DNA of 64,000 bases, taken from Chryseobacterium ureilyticum. GTDB taxonomy: Bacteria; Bacteroidota; Bacteroidia; Flavobacteriales; Weeksellaceae. The position numbers were made by a program, and so were the translations under genes. The stretch lies in contig NZ_FTOL01000002.1 of NCBI RefSeq assembly GCF_900156735.1, positions 372,001 to 436,000 on the forward strand. The letters are read 5' to 3'. Of this stretch, positions 30,765-41,400 are shown piece after piece; the stretch's first letter is position 1, and every line of letters starts with the position of its first letter. A model generated the notes under the pieces. It saw only the letters and a list, made by a program, of their open reading frames with translations, was not told where the DNA came from and made no database searches.

Positions 30765-32183
30765 TTAATTGGGTTTGTATAATTTATACATGACAAACAA
30801 AAATCCTATCCAGACCGGGATCAGAATCACCTGAATTTCCATTCCTGTAATAGTCATCAATCCTAAAATAAGAACTAAAAAGGCAATACAGATATAATTG
30901 GAAATAGGATAAAATATAGAAGGGAACTTTGACTGAACTCCTTCTTTAGTGATCGATTGCTTAAATTTCAAGTGAGTATAGCAGATCATCAGCCAGTTGA
31001 TAATCAATGTAGATACTACAAGAGCCATCAGATACTGAAATGCTTTTTCCGGTACCAGTTTATTAATGATAATACAGATTCCTGCGAAACATGAAGATAT
31101 AATGATCGCATTGGTTGGAACTGAGTTTTTATTTAATTTTTTCAGGAATTTCGGTGCATTTCCTTGCTGAGCCAGTCCGAAAAGCATACGGCTGTTACTG
31201 TAAACACTACTGTTGTATACAGATAAAGCAGCTGTAAGTACAATAAGATTAAGAACATTTGCAATCAATGTATTGAACTGAATTACTTTACCAAAAAGAC
31301 TGAATTCTAAACCATTCAGATTTTGGAAAACCATTACAAACGGGCTTGAACCTTCTGTAATTTCTCTCCAAGGGCTTAATGAGAATAAGATTACTAAAGC
31401 TCCAACATAGAAAATTAAAATCCTGTAGATCACCTGATTGGTTGCCTGTGGAATAGTTTTTTCAGGGTTTTTCGCTTCAGCAGCTGTAATCCCGATCAGT
31501 TCCAGACCTCCAAAAGAGAACATGATCATTGCCATAGCAGCAAACAATCCGGAATATCCTTCTGTCGTTTTATTGAATAATCCTTTCGGAAAAAGTCCAC
31601 CGTCATTCCATAAATTGGTAATTGTCGCTTTTTCTCCTCCGGTACCGCTTATTAAAAGATAAACTCCAAAAATAATCATTGCAATAATCGCGACAACTTT
31701 GATAATGGAAAACCAGAATTCTGTTTCTCCATACACTTTTACAGAAGCTAGATTCAGGGCATTAATGACCACGAAAAAGAATAAACTGGAAACCCATAGT
31801 GGTATTTCGGGCCACCAGAAATGTATATAATGACCTATTGCTGTAAGCTCAGCCATACTTACGAGAATATAGAGAATCCAATAGTTCCATCCGGAAGCAA
31901 ATCCTGGAAAATTCCCCCAATATTTGTATGCAAAGTAGCTAAAACTTCCCGATACGGGTTCCTGAACAACCATTTCACCAAGCTGGCGCATGATAAAAAA
32001 GGCAATAATACCTGCTAAAGCATACCCTAAGATCACAGATGGTCCTGCCAGTACGGCTGCTGGTCCAATTCCCAGAAACAATCCTGTTCCTATGGCACCA
32101 CCAAGGGCAATTAATTGTATATGTCGATTTGTTAATCCTCTAACTAAATTCTCGTTTTGTCCTGTTTTATTTTCGTTGTCCAT
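30765..32183 (-). CDS. Amino acid permease, APC superfamily
   Basis: The ATG at 32183 gives 472 residues with about 12 membrane helices. The first helix has the conserved GGAIGTGLFLGIG loop. The family motif EAKNPEKTIP follows helix 6. The protein is most like the AnsP/ProY/GabP branch of amino acid-proton symporters. The substrate cannot be read from the sequence; a neutral or aromatic amino acid is likely. The gene is monocistronic, with its own terminator. Confidence 0.88.
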   Translation of the reverse strand: MDNENKTGQNENLVRGLTNRHIQLIALGGAIGTGLFLGIGPAAVLAGPSVILGYALAGIIAFFIMRQLGEMVVQEPVSGSFSYFAYKYWGNFPGFASGWNYWILYILVSMAELTAIGHYIHFWWPEIPLWVSSLFFFVVINALNLASVKVYGETEFWFSIIKVVAIIAMIIFGVYLLISGTGGEKATITNLWNDGGLFPKGLFNKTTEGYSGLFAAMAMIMFSFGGLELIGITAAEAKNPEKTIPQATNQVIYRILIFYVGALVILFSLSPWREITEGSSPFVMVFQNLNGLEFSLFGKVIQFNTLIANVLNLIVLTAALSVYNSSVYSNSRMLFGLAQQGNAPKFLKKLNKNSVPTNAIIISSCFAGICIIINKLVPEKAFQYLMALVVSTLIINWLMICYTHLKFKQSITKEGVQSKFPSIFYPISNYICIAFLVLILGLMTITGMEIQVILIPVWIGFLFVMYKLYKPN

Positions 32184-32333
32184 TGAATCAATTATTCGGT
32201 CGCTAAATATATAAAAACTTTTCACAGAAATTCACATTCCATGGGGTAAATTGATAAATCATCACTATTAAAAACAGTAAAAAATACAGATTGTTCCCCT
32301 TCCTTCAATAGGGGTAATAAGAAAATAAATACA

Positions 32334-32367
32334 AAACCAGTCTTCACCCAACGGTCAAGACTGGTTT
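32334..32367 (-). terminator. Terminator of the XRE regulator gene
   Basis: AAACCAGTCTT (32334-32344) pairs with AAGACTGGTTT (32357-32367), 28 bases past the stop at 32396 on the minus strand. Confidence 0.72.
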
Positions 32368-32395
32368 ATTATTTTTATATAAGATATGAATGAAT

Positions 32396-32698
32396 CTATC
32401 TTTTCAAATGTTCCTCCGGAATGGGAATATTATTCTTTTTCATATACTCAAGAAGTCCCTGGTATTTATCTTCGTATCCGTCATCTGTACCACATTTATG
32501 AGAAATACTACAGATATCGGAAGGTTTGATGTCTAAAATATCTGAAATCTTAGTCAGGATCTCAAGGTTAATTTTCACTTTGGAGTTTTCAATATCGGAA
32601 TATGCTTTTTGGGAAATCCCCATTTCAAAAGCCATGTATTCCTGAGTAAGGTCTCTACTCCTTCTTATTTTCCTGATATTTTGTCCACATATTTTCAT
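32396..32698 (-). CDS. XRE-family DNA-binding regulator
   Basis: This 100-aa protein has a Cro/CI helix-turn-helix (IRRSRDLTQEYMAFEMGISQ, about residues 10-29, with the recognition helix following). A short C-terminal part contains CSISHKCGTDD. It lies 183 bases from, and divergent to, the cbb3 oxidase genes. It could regulate them, but nothing in the sequence shows this. Confidence 0.82.
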   Translation of the reverse strand: MKICGQNIRKIRRSRDLTQEYMAFEMGISQKAYSDIENSKVKINLEILTKISDILDIKPSDICSISHKCGTDDGYEDKYQGLLEYMKKNNIPIPEEHLKR

Positions 32699-32881
32699 CG
32701 TTTTTGTTTTAGTAGTTTTCGGTATATTTTAGAAGATTATCTATTAGCCTCCAACAAAGTTAATAAATACCTTTGGCAAAACATTATACACGTTACATGA
32801 TATTTACTTTTAACATAGAAAACGGCGAAAAATAAACCATTTTCAGAGCAAATATCACTTCGGTAAACACTATTGGAATTT

Positions 32882-35161
32882 ATGGAGACGCAAAAATTTA
32901 ACTATGACAATAATATTGTCAGGGCATTCCTCTATGCAACTATCGTATTCGGACTCGTCGGATTTCTGCTGGGGCTTACTGCCGCTTTGATGCTTTTTTA
33001 TCCTGAATTACCTGAATTTTTATTCGGTACGGATGATACAACGATTAAAAGTTTAGCTTCGGGAAATATTCAGGGACTTATCAATACACAAGGAGCGATG
33101 GGATTCGGAAGGATCAGAATGCTTCACACGAGTGCCGTAATTTTTGCTTTTGTTTGTAATTCCTTCTTCTGTGGTGCTTATTACAGTATGCAGAGATTGC
33201 TGAAAACAAGAATGTATAGTGATACGCTTTCATGGATTCACTTCTGGTCTTGGCAGTTTATGATTGTTACCGTAGTGATCACATTCCTAATGGGAATCAA
33301 TACTTCTAAAGAATATGCTGAACATGAATGGCCAATTGATATATTAATTACTTTCTCATGGGTAGTATTCGGGATCAATATGTTCGGAACCATTGCTAAA
33401 AGAAGGGTAAGACATTTATATGTAGCTATCTGGTTCTATATGGCAACATGGATTGCCGTAGCAATGCTTCACATTTTCAATAACCTTGAAGTTCCTTTAT
33501 CTTTCACAAGCTGGAAATCTTATTCTGTATATGCAGGTGTAAAAGATGCATTAGTACAATGGTGGTATGGTCACAATGCGGTTGCATTCGTATTAACCAC
33601 CCCTGTATTAGGTCTGATGTATTACTTTATGCCTAAAGCAGCCCAACGACCGGTATTCTCATACAAATTATCTATTATTCACTTCTGGTCATTAATCTTC
33701 GTTTATCTTTGGGCAGGACCTCACCACCTGCAATATACAGCATTACCAGCTTGGGCACAGGCTGTAGGTACAGGTTTCTCTATCATGCTGATTGCACCGT
33801 CTTGGGGTGGTATGCTAAACGGTCTTCTTACCTTAAGAGGAGCATGGGATAAAGTAAGAGAAAACCCTATTCTTAAATTCTTCGTAGTAGCTGTTACTTG
33901 TTATGGTATGGCAACTTTTGAAGGACCTTTATTAGCAACAAAATCTTTAAATAAAATCGGGCACTATACAGACTGGGTTATTGGGCACGTACACTTAGGA
34001 GCTCTTGGATGGAATGGTTTCATGGCATTCGGGGTAGTATATTATCTGGTTCCGATCATGTGGAGAACAAAACTTTGGTCTGTAAAACTAGCTAACTGGC
34101 ATTTCTGGTTAGGAACATTAGGAATCATTTTCTATGCAGTACCAATGTATATTTCAGGATTCACACAGGGATTGATGTGGAAACAATTCAACCCGGACGG
34201 TACCTTATTATGGAAAAACTGGTTAGATACCGTTACAGCGATCATTCCATACTTTAAAATGAGATTCTTAGGAGGTATTCTTTATCTTTCAGGAGCTATT
34301 TTAATGGTAGTCAATGTGATCAAGACTATTAAGATTGGTTCATTCCAGAAAGAAGTACCTGCAGAAGCTCCGGCATTAGCCAATATCGGAGGGACAAGAA
34401 AAGAAGGCGAAGGCGTACACCTTTGGTTAGAAAGAACCCCTACTCTGCTTGCTGTATTAGCTTTTATTACGATAGCAATCGGAGGACTTGTGGAAATCAT
34501 TCCAACACTATCACTGAAGCAAAGTGTTCCTAATATTACCGCAGTGAAGCCCTATACACCATTAGAGCTTGAGGGAAGAGACCTATATGTCAGAGAAGGA
34601 TGTAACTCTTGCCACTCTCAGATGATCCGTCCTTTCCGTGATGAAGTATTAAGATTTGAAGGGAAGAACGGACAATACTCTAAAGCAGGGGAATTTGTAT
34701 ACGACAGACCATTCTTATGGGGATCTAAGAGAACCGGACCGGATCTTCACAGAGAAGGAGGCAGAAACCCGGATTCATGGCACTTTAAACACATGTACAA
34801 CCCAAGAATTACTTCTGCTGGTTCTATTATGCCACGTTTCCCATGGTTAATTACCAATAAACTGGATCGTTCACAAATGGTGGACAAAATAAAATTAATG
34901 AAAAATTCATTTGCAGTTCCATATACAAAAGCACAGATTGATTCAGCCGATCAATGGGCAGACAACCAGTCAAAAGCTATTGTAAAGAGAATTTACTCCG
35001 AAGCTACCGATGTAAGAGATCAGATGGCTAAAGAAAAAATAGCAAAAGGAGCAGCTTATATTCCGCTTGAACAAAGAGAAATTGTTGCAATGATCGCTTA
35101 CCTGCAAAGACTAGGTACTGATATCAAGACAACACAAATCCAAACAGCAAGTGCAGAGTAA
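32882..35161 (+). CDS. ccoNO: cbb3-type cytochrome c oxidase, fused CcoN-CcoO subunit
   Basis: The ATG at 32882 gives 759 residues. Residues about 1-480 form the 12-helix catalytic CcoN subunit with the conserved heme and copper histidines (HTSAVIFAF, YGHNAVAF, GPHHLQYT, GHVHLGALG). A membrane segment near 520-540 leads into the CcoO c-type cytochrome, with its heme site C574-x-x-C577-H578 (CNSCH) followed by SQMIRPF. This fusion is usual in Bacteroidota. The enzyme reduces oxygen at the inner membrane with high affinity and pumps protons. ccoP follows after 18 bases. No ccoQ, ccoG or ccoS is in view. Confidence 0.95.
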   Translation: METQKFNYDNNIVRAFLYATIVFGLVGFLLGLTAALMLFYPELPEFLFGTDDTTIKSLASGNIQGLINTQGAMGFGRIRMLHTSAVIFAFVCNSFFCGAYYSMQRLLKTRMYSDTLSWIHFWSWQFMIVTVVITFLMGINTSKEYAEHEWPIDILITFSWVVFGINMFGTIAKRRVRHLYVAIWFYMATWIAVAMLHIFNNLEVPLSFTSWKSYSVYAGVKDALVQWWYGHNAVAFVLTTPVLGLMYYFMPKAAQRPVFSYKLSIIHFWSLIFVYLWAGPHHLQYTALPAWAQAVGTGFSIMLIAPSWGGMLNGLLTLRGAWDKVRENPILKFFVVAVTCYGMATFEGPLLATKSLNKIGHYTDWVIGHVHLGALGWNGFMAFGVVYYLVPIMWRTKLWSVKLANWHFWLGTLGIIFYAVPMYISGFTQGLMWKQFNPDGTLLWKNWLDTVTAIIPYFKMRFLGGILYLSGAILMVVNVIKTIKIGSFQKEVPAEAPALANIGGTRKEGEGVHLWLERTPTLLAVLAFITIAIGGLVEIIPTLSLKQSVPNITAVKPYTPLELEGRDLYVREGCNSCHSQMIRPFRDEVLRFEGKNGQYSKAGEFVYDRPFLWGSKRTGPDLHREGGRNPDSWHFKHMYNPRITSAGSIMPRFPWLITNKLDRSQMVDKIKLMKNSFAVPYTKAQIDSADQWADNQSKAIVKRIYSEATDVRDQMAKEKIAKGAAYIPLEQREIVAMIAYLQRLGTDIKTTQIQTASAE

Positions 35162-35179
35162 TCATTAAAAATTAATGTA

Positions 35180-36067
35180 ATGAAAACGAGAACCCCCATT
35201 TCAATATATATCGCAACAACGATAGGTTTAACGATCATGGCGTTTGAAATGTTCGCCAGTGATTCAGGATACTTTTCTTCACCATTTTTCTGGGCGTTGA
35301 TATTGATAGCTATTATCCTTCTGATGATCATGCATTCTATTGGAGACATGATTGAGAATGAAAGCTTCAGCAGATTATCTGAAGAAGAGAAAAAACAATA
35401 TCTGGAGGAGAAGAAAGTTCCTTACTATCAGAAATTATGGAACTCTGCCTTCAAAAAGCAGTCTGCAACAGAAGAAAAAGATATTCTTATTGATCATGGT
35501 TTCGACGGAATTACAGAGCTTGACAACTCTCTTCCGAAATGGTGGATCGGTCTGTTCTGGTTCGGATGTATCTTCTGCGTAGTGTACTTGACGGCTTATG
35601 CCTTTACAGATTACGCTCACCCGGATGCAGAATATACCAAAGAAACAAAGACAATGCTTGCCTCTATAGAAGAGTATGAAAAAACGGCACCCCAGATCAA
35701 CCTGGAATCTGCAAAATACAGTGCAGACAATATCGCAGAAGGTCAGGAGCTTTTCAAAACCAACTGCGTAACCTGTCACGGAGATGCCGGAAAAGGAGGT
35801 ATCGGTCCTAATCTTACCGATACACACTGGATCAACATCAAAGAAAAAAGCTTATTCAAAAATGTTTTCTGGATGCTTGAAAACGGTTCTCCAAATAACC
35901 CTACCATGAGACCTTTCATCAAAGACGGAACTATTACAGGAAGAGATGCTGAAAAAATCGCAGCTTACATTTACCATATCAACCAGGAAACCGCTCCTAT
36001 TACACCAGCGCAGGGTGGTGCCGCTCCTCAGGGAGAAGAGGTGAAATGGGAAAACGGAAACAACTAG
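35180..36067 (+). CDS. ccoP: cbb3 oxidase subunit CcoP, single-heme form
   Basis: This 295-aa protein has two membrane helices near the N-terminus (about 8-55), a charged linker, another membrane segment (about 120-142) and one cytochrome c domain. Only one heme site is seen (C196-V-T-C199-H200), while proteobacterial CcoP has two. The extra N-terminal membrane part may replace the missing CcoQ. It passes electrons from cytochrome c to CcoO. It is co-transcribed with ccoNO. Confidence 0.9.
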   Translation: MKTRTPISIYIATTIGLTIMAFEMFASDSGYFSSPFFWALILIAIILLMIMHSIGDMIENESFSRLSEEEKKQYLEEKKVPYYQKLWNSAFKKQSATEEKDILIDHGFDGITELDNSLPKWWIGLFWFGCIFCVVYLTAYAFTDYAHPDAEYTKETKTMLASIEEYEKTAPQINLESAKYSADNIAEGQELFKTNCVTCHGDAGKGGIGPNLTDTHWINIKEKSLFKNVFWMLENGSPNNPTMRPFIKDGTITGRDAEKIAAYIYHINQETAPITPAQGGAAPQGEEVKWENGNN

Positions 36068-36099
36068 AAGATTATTATCTGATTAATACAAACCATGCC

Positions 36100-36187
36100 A
36101 AGCCCCCTTTACAACTACATTAACATTTGAATTTTCATTTTTGCTAACTAACCTTTTCAACATTAAAAAATGATTTAAAGGGGGCTT
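36100..36187 (+). terminator. Long-loop hairpin after ccoP
   Basis: AAGCCCCCTTTA (36100-36111) pairs perfectly with TAAAGGGGGCTT (36176-36187), followed by T residues. The loop is 64 bases, unusually long for an intrinsic terminator, so a small RNA or a 3'-UTR structure is possible. Confidence 0.55.
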
Positions 36188-36342
36188 TTTAAAAAACAAA
36201 ATCCGCACCTTGGCTCGTCTTACTCAACTATTCACTTGACAACTACACAACTAAAAATTCCATAATAAGGCAGCCAAGGCAGGATTTTTGCATTCGAAAA
36301 TGGTACCACAACAAAGACCGAATAAAATAAGTATTATTATCT

Positions 36343-39300
36343 TTGTTAGAAACCACATCGCTTTTGAAACTAAAAATCAACACCTCAAAACTCTTAAGGC
36401 GTATTGCAATAACCTTTATTTCAATATTGGTTCTTCTTACCCTATTGATACTGAGCTTAAGACTTCCCGCCGTTCAAAATTTCATTAAAGATAAACTTGT
36501 CGTTTATCTTGAGAAAAAAATTAACACCAAAGTAAGCCTGGAAAGAGTTTACATCGGGTTTCCCAACAGCCTTGTCATGGAAAACCTTTATCTCAAAGGA
36601 CAAGACGTTGACACCCTTTTAGCCGTAAAAAAACTGGACGTTGGATTAAACATGCTAAAGCTTATCAATTCTACAGCAGATATTACCTCTGTAGATTTAG
36701 AAGGCGCTCGTGCAAATGTGGTAAGAAAACCAGATGGTAAATTTAATTTCGATTATATCATCGATGCTTTTGCTACAAATGATAAAGAAGAAAGCCCTTC
36801 CAAGCCATTCATTATTTCTCTGGATAAAATCAATTTAAAAGATATTGGAATCACATTTAATGATCAGCAATCGAAAAATGACATTAATCTTTATTTCAAA
36901 TCCTTTGATACGAAAGTAAAAAAATTCGATCTCAATAAAAACACTTACGCGGTAAATGATATTAACCTTGATGGATTAAAATTAAAGTTAAAGCAGGGAA
37001 TTGTAGAAGAAGTTTCCAAAAAGGTTGAGAAAAAAGTAGATTCACTCAATGAAAAAAAACCGATGAATATTGGTTTAAGAGGAATCAAGCTTACTCACTT
37101 CGATATTGATTACGGCGATGAAAACACCAAGACTTTTGCGAAAGTTTTATTCAAAGAATTAAGTACAAAAGTGAACAAACTTGATCTTGAAAATAATTCT
37201 TTCAATGTTGCCAATGTTTTTCTTTCCGGAGCAGACATCAATGCAAATCTTTACCTTCCGGCACAAAATGCCAATCCAAAAGATAAAAAAGAACAGGAGA
37301 TTTCAAAAGCATCCGATCAGGATAAAGCCATGAAACTTCTTTTAGGAAAACTTGTCCTGAATGATGTAAAAGCCACTTACAACAATACCGCCATTGCTCC
37401 TACCAAACAGGGAATAGACTTCAATCATCTGAATTTTTCTAAACTGAATACGGAAATTAGAAGCTTCAAAATGGAGAATAATACCTTTGCCGGAACTGTT
37501 AATTCAGCAGAAATTCAGGAAGCAAAAGGCTTAGATATTCAAAGATTCAATACAGATTTTGTCTATGCGGAAAAAGAAGCATATCTGAAAGATTTGTATC
37601 TGCAAACTCCCAAGACATTGCTGCGTGATGAGGTTATTTTAAACTATACGTCCATTGATCAACTGACTAATAATCTTGGAGCAGTAAAGATTTCAGCCAA
37701 TATCAAAGATTCAAAAATCGGGTTTTCAGATATTTTGAACCTGGTTCCTACTTTAAAAAATACAGTTCCTTTCAATAAATATCCAAATGCCATTCTGAAT
37801 GTCAATGCAAACGTCAAAGGTACAGTGAATGATCTTTTGATTCAGGATCTTAAAGTTTCAGGTTTGGATCAATTGAGAGTCATTGCATCCGGAAAAATCA
37901 AGAATGCCATGAATCCTGATCAATTATACTATGATGTAAGGATTGGTGAGTTTTCTTCCAGTGCTAAAACAATCTTCAATCTGGTTCCGAAAAATACCAT
38001 TCCTTCCAATATTAGCCTACCTTCAAGCTTCAGTGTAAAAGGAAATGCAAAAGGAACCACTAAAATGGTAAATACGGACCTCAACCTCTACTCTACCCTT
38101 GGAAATGCGGCAATTGTTGCTGATGTGGACATGCGCAGAAAAAATCATGAATTATATGATGTAAAAGCCAATCTGCAAGGCGTACAGGTTGGAAAAATCA
38201 TTCAAAATAAAGATATAGGAGCTATTACCGCACAGATTTCTGCAAAAGGAGAAAGTTTTGACTTTAAAAATGCTAATGCAGACTTAAAAGGTCATGTAGC
38301 TTCCGCTGTTTATAAAGGATACCGCTATCAGAATATGAATTTAACAGGTAAGATCAACAAAGGAGCTTATCATGTTGTTTTGAATTCAAAAGATCCGAAT
38401 GCTGATTTATTATTGACTGCTTCCGGTATTTATGATGAGAAAAATCCTACTGTTAAGGTGAACGGTGAGGTCATCAAGCTTGATGTCAACAAACTTGGAT
38501 TTTATGAGAAACCTATGATCCTTGCAGGAAAAATAGACGGAGACTTTACAAGCCTAGACCCTAATAATCTGAACGGTTATTTAAACCTTAAAGATTTTGC
38601 TTTTTCCGATACCAAAGAAGTATATCCTGTACAGGAAATGAATCTTAAAGCATCTTCCACTACAGATTCTACGCAGATAATTTTCAACTCTCAGGTTGCC
38701 GATATTGAACTGAAAGGTAAATATAAGCTTACCCAAATATTTGGTGCTTTAACACAAACTATTAACCAGTATTATCAGTTTCAAAAGCCTGACAAAACCA
38801 ATAAAATTGATCCGGGACAGCATTTTGCCTTTAATGCAAAGATTAAAAATGATGACTTGATCCGAAAATTTGTACCGGAACTGAAAAGTTTTGAAACGAT
38901 TAACTTAAACGGAAATTATGATGCCGATTCTCAGAAAATTGAAATAGACGGGCAAATTCCACAACTATTGTATGGTGAAAATACCATCGAAAAAGGAATA
39001 TTAAAAGTCACCAATGAAAATCAGGCATTACAGTACAGTCTAAACGTTGCTGCTTTAAAAAGTTCAAGTTTCACAATCAACAAAATTGATATTAATGGTG
39101 ATGTTGCTGATAATACAATCAATTATAATGCAACCACAAAAGATGATAAAGATGTCACCCGTTTCCTTATTGCCGGAAATGCAAAATCTTTGAATGACAT
39201 TACGGAAATTTCTTTAAATCCGAATGGTTTAAAACTAAACTATGCAGATTGGAATATTGCCGAAAACAATAAAATACAGATCAGCAACAAAGGAATTTTA

Positions 39301-41400
39301 GCAGATAATTTTATTCTGAGCAATGGCGGAAGTGAAATTTCCATTCAATCGGAAAGCAATAGCCCAAGTAGCCCTCTGAACATCGCCCTGAAAGATTTTA
39401 AAATAGAAACCATTACTGAACTTATAAAAAAGGATACAGTACTTGCAAGAGGAACTATCAACGGAACGGCTCAGCTCAGAGATGTGATGAAGGATATGAC
39501 CTTCACTTCTGATCTGAATGTATCCAACCTTATTGTATACGGAAGTCCTGTTGGAAATCTTGCCGTAAAAGTGAACAATTCTTCACCGAAACTTTTAAAT
39601 GCTGACATTGCTCTTTCAGGTAACAATAACGATGTAAGAATTCTTGGTGATTACAATACAGCTTCCAGTTCTTTCGACCTGAATATGGCAATCTATCAAT
39701 TGCAGATGAAGAGCATTCAAGGTTTCTCGATGAATGCAATTACCAATACGGAAGGCTATCTTTCCGGAAACCTTAAAATCACGGGAACTACCGATAAGCC
39801 TAATATTCTGGGAAAAGTAAAATTTAATGATGCAGGGCTGGAAATAGCGAAAACCGGAAGTGATTTCAGAAAGCTGAATGATGAGATAGACTTTACAAAC
39901 CGTGGGATTGAGTTTGATAAATTTAAAATCAAAGACAAAGACGGAAATGCTTTGGTGGTGGATGGGCAAGTTCTTACACAAACCTACAGAGACTTTGCAT
40001 TTAATCTGAATGTTAATGCTAAAGATTTCAAAGTAGTTAACTCGCAAAAATCCAACGATGCCATGATGTACGGAATTCTTGCTATTGATGCAGGACTTCA
40101 TATCCGTGGAAACCTTGACTTACCAAAAGTAGACGGTAGATTAAGTGTTGCTGACAACACGGATTTCACTTTTGTCCTGCCACAATCTAATCCTTCATTA
40201 CAGGAAAGAGATGGAATTGTAGAGTTTGTAGATCAGGATCAGGTCGTTTTAAATAAAACCATCAAAACAGATTCTCTTAATGCGCAAAGTCGTATCCAGG
40301 GGATGGATGTCAGCGTTAATATCGAAGTAAGTAAAGAAGCGAAATTATCAATCGTTATTGATAAAGCTAATGGAGATTTCGTACAGCTTCAGGGAGAAGC
40401 AGAATTAACCGGTGGAATTGATCCTTCAGGGAAAACAACATTGGTAGGAGTTTATGAAGTGAACAAAGGAAGCTATGATCTTTCGGTAAGCTTCCTGAAA
40501 AGAAAATTTGATATTCAGAAAGGAAGTACCATTACCTGGACGGGTGAACCTACTATGGCTGTAATGGACATTACTGCAGTTTATAAAACGGAAGCTGCTC
40601 CTATTGATCTTGTAGAACAACAGGTAAGCGGTGACGGAAGTGCATCACTTATTAATCAGTTTAAGCAGAGGATCCCATTTAATGCTTTACTGAAAATGAA
40701 AGGAGAACTGTTAAAGCCTCAACTAAGTTTTGATATTACGACGGAAGAGAAAAATAACTCCATATCAACCAATGTAAAAGATGTTATTGATCAGAAACTG
40801 GCACAGCTTAGAACTCAGGAATCTGAATTGAATAAACAGGTATTCGCTTTACTTCTTTTGAACCGTTTCATCGGGGAAAATCCATTTGAAAGTGGCGCAG
40901 GAATGTCCGCTGAAACTATGGCAAGACAGAGTGTGAGTAAAATTCTTTCTCAGCAATTGAATAACCTTGCTTCGGGATTAATCAAAGGTGTTGACCTTAA
41001 TTTTGGTCTTGATTCATCAGAAGATTATTCTACAGGACAGAAAAATACAAGAACTGACCTGAATGTGGACATCAGTAAAAAATTATTAAACGACAGGCTG
41101 AAAGTAACGGTGGGAAGTAATTTCGGATTGGAAGGACAAGCACGTCAGAATGAAAATATGACCAATATTGCAGGAAATGTTTCTGTAGATTACAGCCTTT
41201 CCAAAGACGGAAGGTACATGCTTCGTGCTTATCGTAAAGATGAATATCAGGTAGCTCTTCAGGGGCAGATCATAGAGACTGGTGTTGGATTTATCATCAC
41301 GTTGGATTATGACAAATTCCGTGAGATTTTTGAAAAATCCAAAGCAAAAGAAAAGAAGCCTAAAAAGAATCAAAACAATCAAGTGGTAGAATTTAAATAA
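36343..41400 (+). CDS. tamB: TamB-like translocation/assembly protein (DUF490)
   Basis: This 1685-aa protein has an N-terminal membrane anchor (about 20-45), an AsmA-like start and long beta-rich repeats (about 60-1300). The C-terminal DUF490 domain is at about 1300-1640. TamB-like proteins bridge the inner and outer membrane, assist barrel insertion and carry phospholipids. No ATG lies near the start: TTG at 36343 or TTG at 36364 (giving MKLKINTSKLLRRI) must be used, and the second looks more natural. The TamA-like gene follows with a one-base overlap (TAATG). Confidence 0.9.
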   Translation: MLETTSLLKLKINTSKLLRRIAITFISILVLLTLLILSLRLPAVQNFIKDKLVVYLEKKINTKVSLERVYIGFPNSLVMENLYLKGQDVDTLLAVKKLDVGLNMLKLINSTADITSVDLEGARANVVRKPDGKFNFDYIIDAFATNDKEESPSKPFIISLDKINLKDIGITFNDQQSKNDINLYFKSFDTKVKKFDLNKNTYAVNDINLDGLKLKLKQGIVEEVSKKVEKKVDSLNEKKPMNIGLRGIKLTHFDIDYGDENTKTFAKVLFKELSTKVNKLDLENNSFNVANVFLSGADINANLYLPAQNANPKDKKEQEISKASDQDKAMKLLLGKLVLNDVKATYNNTAIAPTKQGIDFNHLNFSKLNTEIRSFKMENNTFAGTVNSAEIQEAKGLDIQRFNTDFVYAEKEAYLKDLYLQTPKTLLRDEVILNYTSIDQLTNNLGAVKISANIKDSKIGFSDILNLVPTLKNTVPFNKYPNAILNVNANVKGTVNDLLIQDLKVSGLDQLRVIASGKIKNAMNPDQLYYDVRIGEFSSSAKTIFNLVPKNTIPSNISLPSSFSVKGNAKGTTKMVNTDLNLYSTLGNAAIVADVDMRRKNHELYDVKANLQGVQVGKIIQNKDIGAITAQISAKGESFDFKNANADLKGHVASAVYKGYRYQNMNLTGKINKGAYHVVLNSKDPNADLLLTASGIYDEKNPTVKVNGEVIKLDVNKLGFYEKPMILAGKIDGDFTSLDPNNLNGYLNLKDFAFSDTKEVYPVQEMNLKASSTTDSTQIIFNSQVADIELKGKYKLTQIFGALTQTINQYYQFQKPDKTNKIDPGQHFAFNAKIKNDDLIRKFVPELKSFETINLNGNYDADSQKIEIDGQIPQLLYGENTIEKGILKVTNENQALQYSLNVAALKSSSFTINKIDINGDVADNTINYNATTKDDKDVTRFLIAGNAKSLNDITEISLNPNGLKLNYADWNIAENNKIQISNKGILADNFILSNGGSEISIQSESNSPSSPLNIALKDFKIETITELIKKDTVLARGTINGTAQLRDVMKDMTFTSDLNVSNLIVYGSPVGNLAVKVNNSSPKLLNADIALSGNNNDVRILGDYNTASSSFDLNMAIYQLQMKSIQGFSMNAITNTEGYLSGNLKITGTTDKPNILGKVKFNDAGLEIAKTGSDFRKLNDEIDFTNRGIEFDKFKIKDKDGNALVVDGQVLTQTYRDFAFNLNVNAKDFKVVNSQKSNDAMMYGILAIDAGLHIRGNLDLPKVDGRLSVADNTDFTFVLPQSNPSLQERDGIVEFVDQDQVVLNKTIKTDSLNAQSRIQGMDVSVNIEVSKEAKLSIVIDKANGDFVQLQGEAELTGGIDPSGKTTLVGVYEVNKGSYDLSVSFLKRKFDIQKGSTITWTGEPTMAVMDITAVYKTEAAPIDLVEQQVSGDGSASLINQFKQRIPFNALLKMKGELLKPQLSFDITTEEKNNSISTNVKDVIDQKLAQLRTQESELNKQVFALLLLNRFIGENPFESGAGMSAETMARQSVSKILSQQLNNLASGLIKGVDLNFGLDSSEDYSTGQKNTRTDLNVDISKKLLNDRLKVTVGSNFGLEGQARQNENMTNIAGNVSVDYSLSKDGRYMLRAYRKDEYQVALQGQIIETGVGFIITLDYDKFREIFEKSKAKEKKPKKNQNNQVVEFK

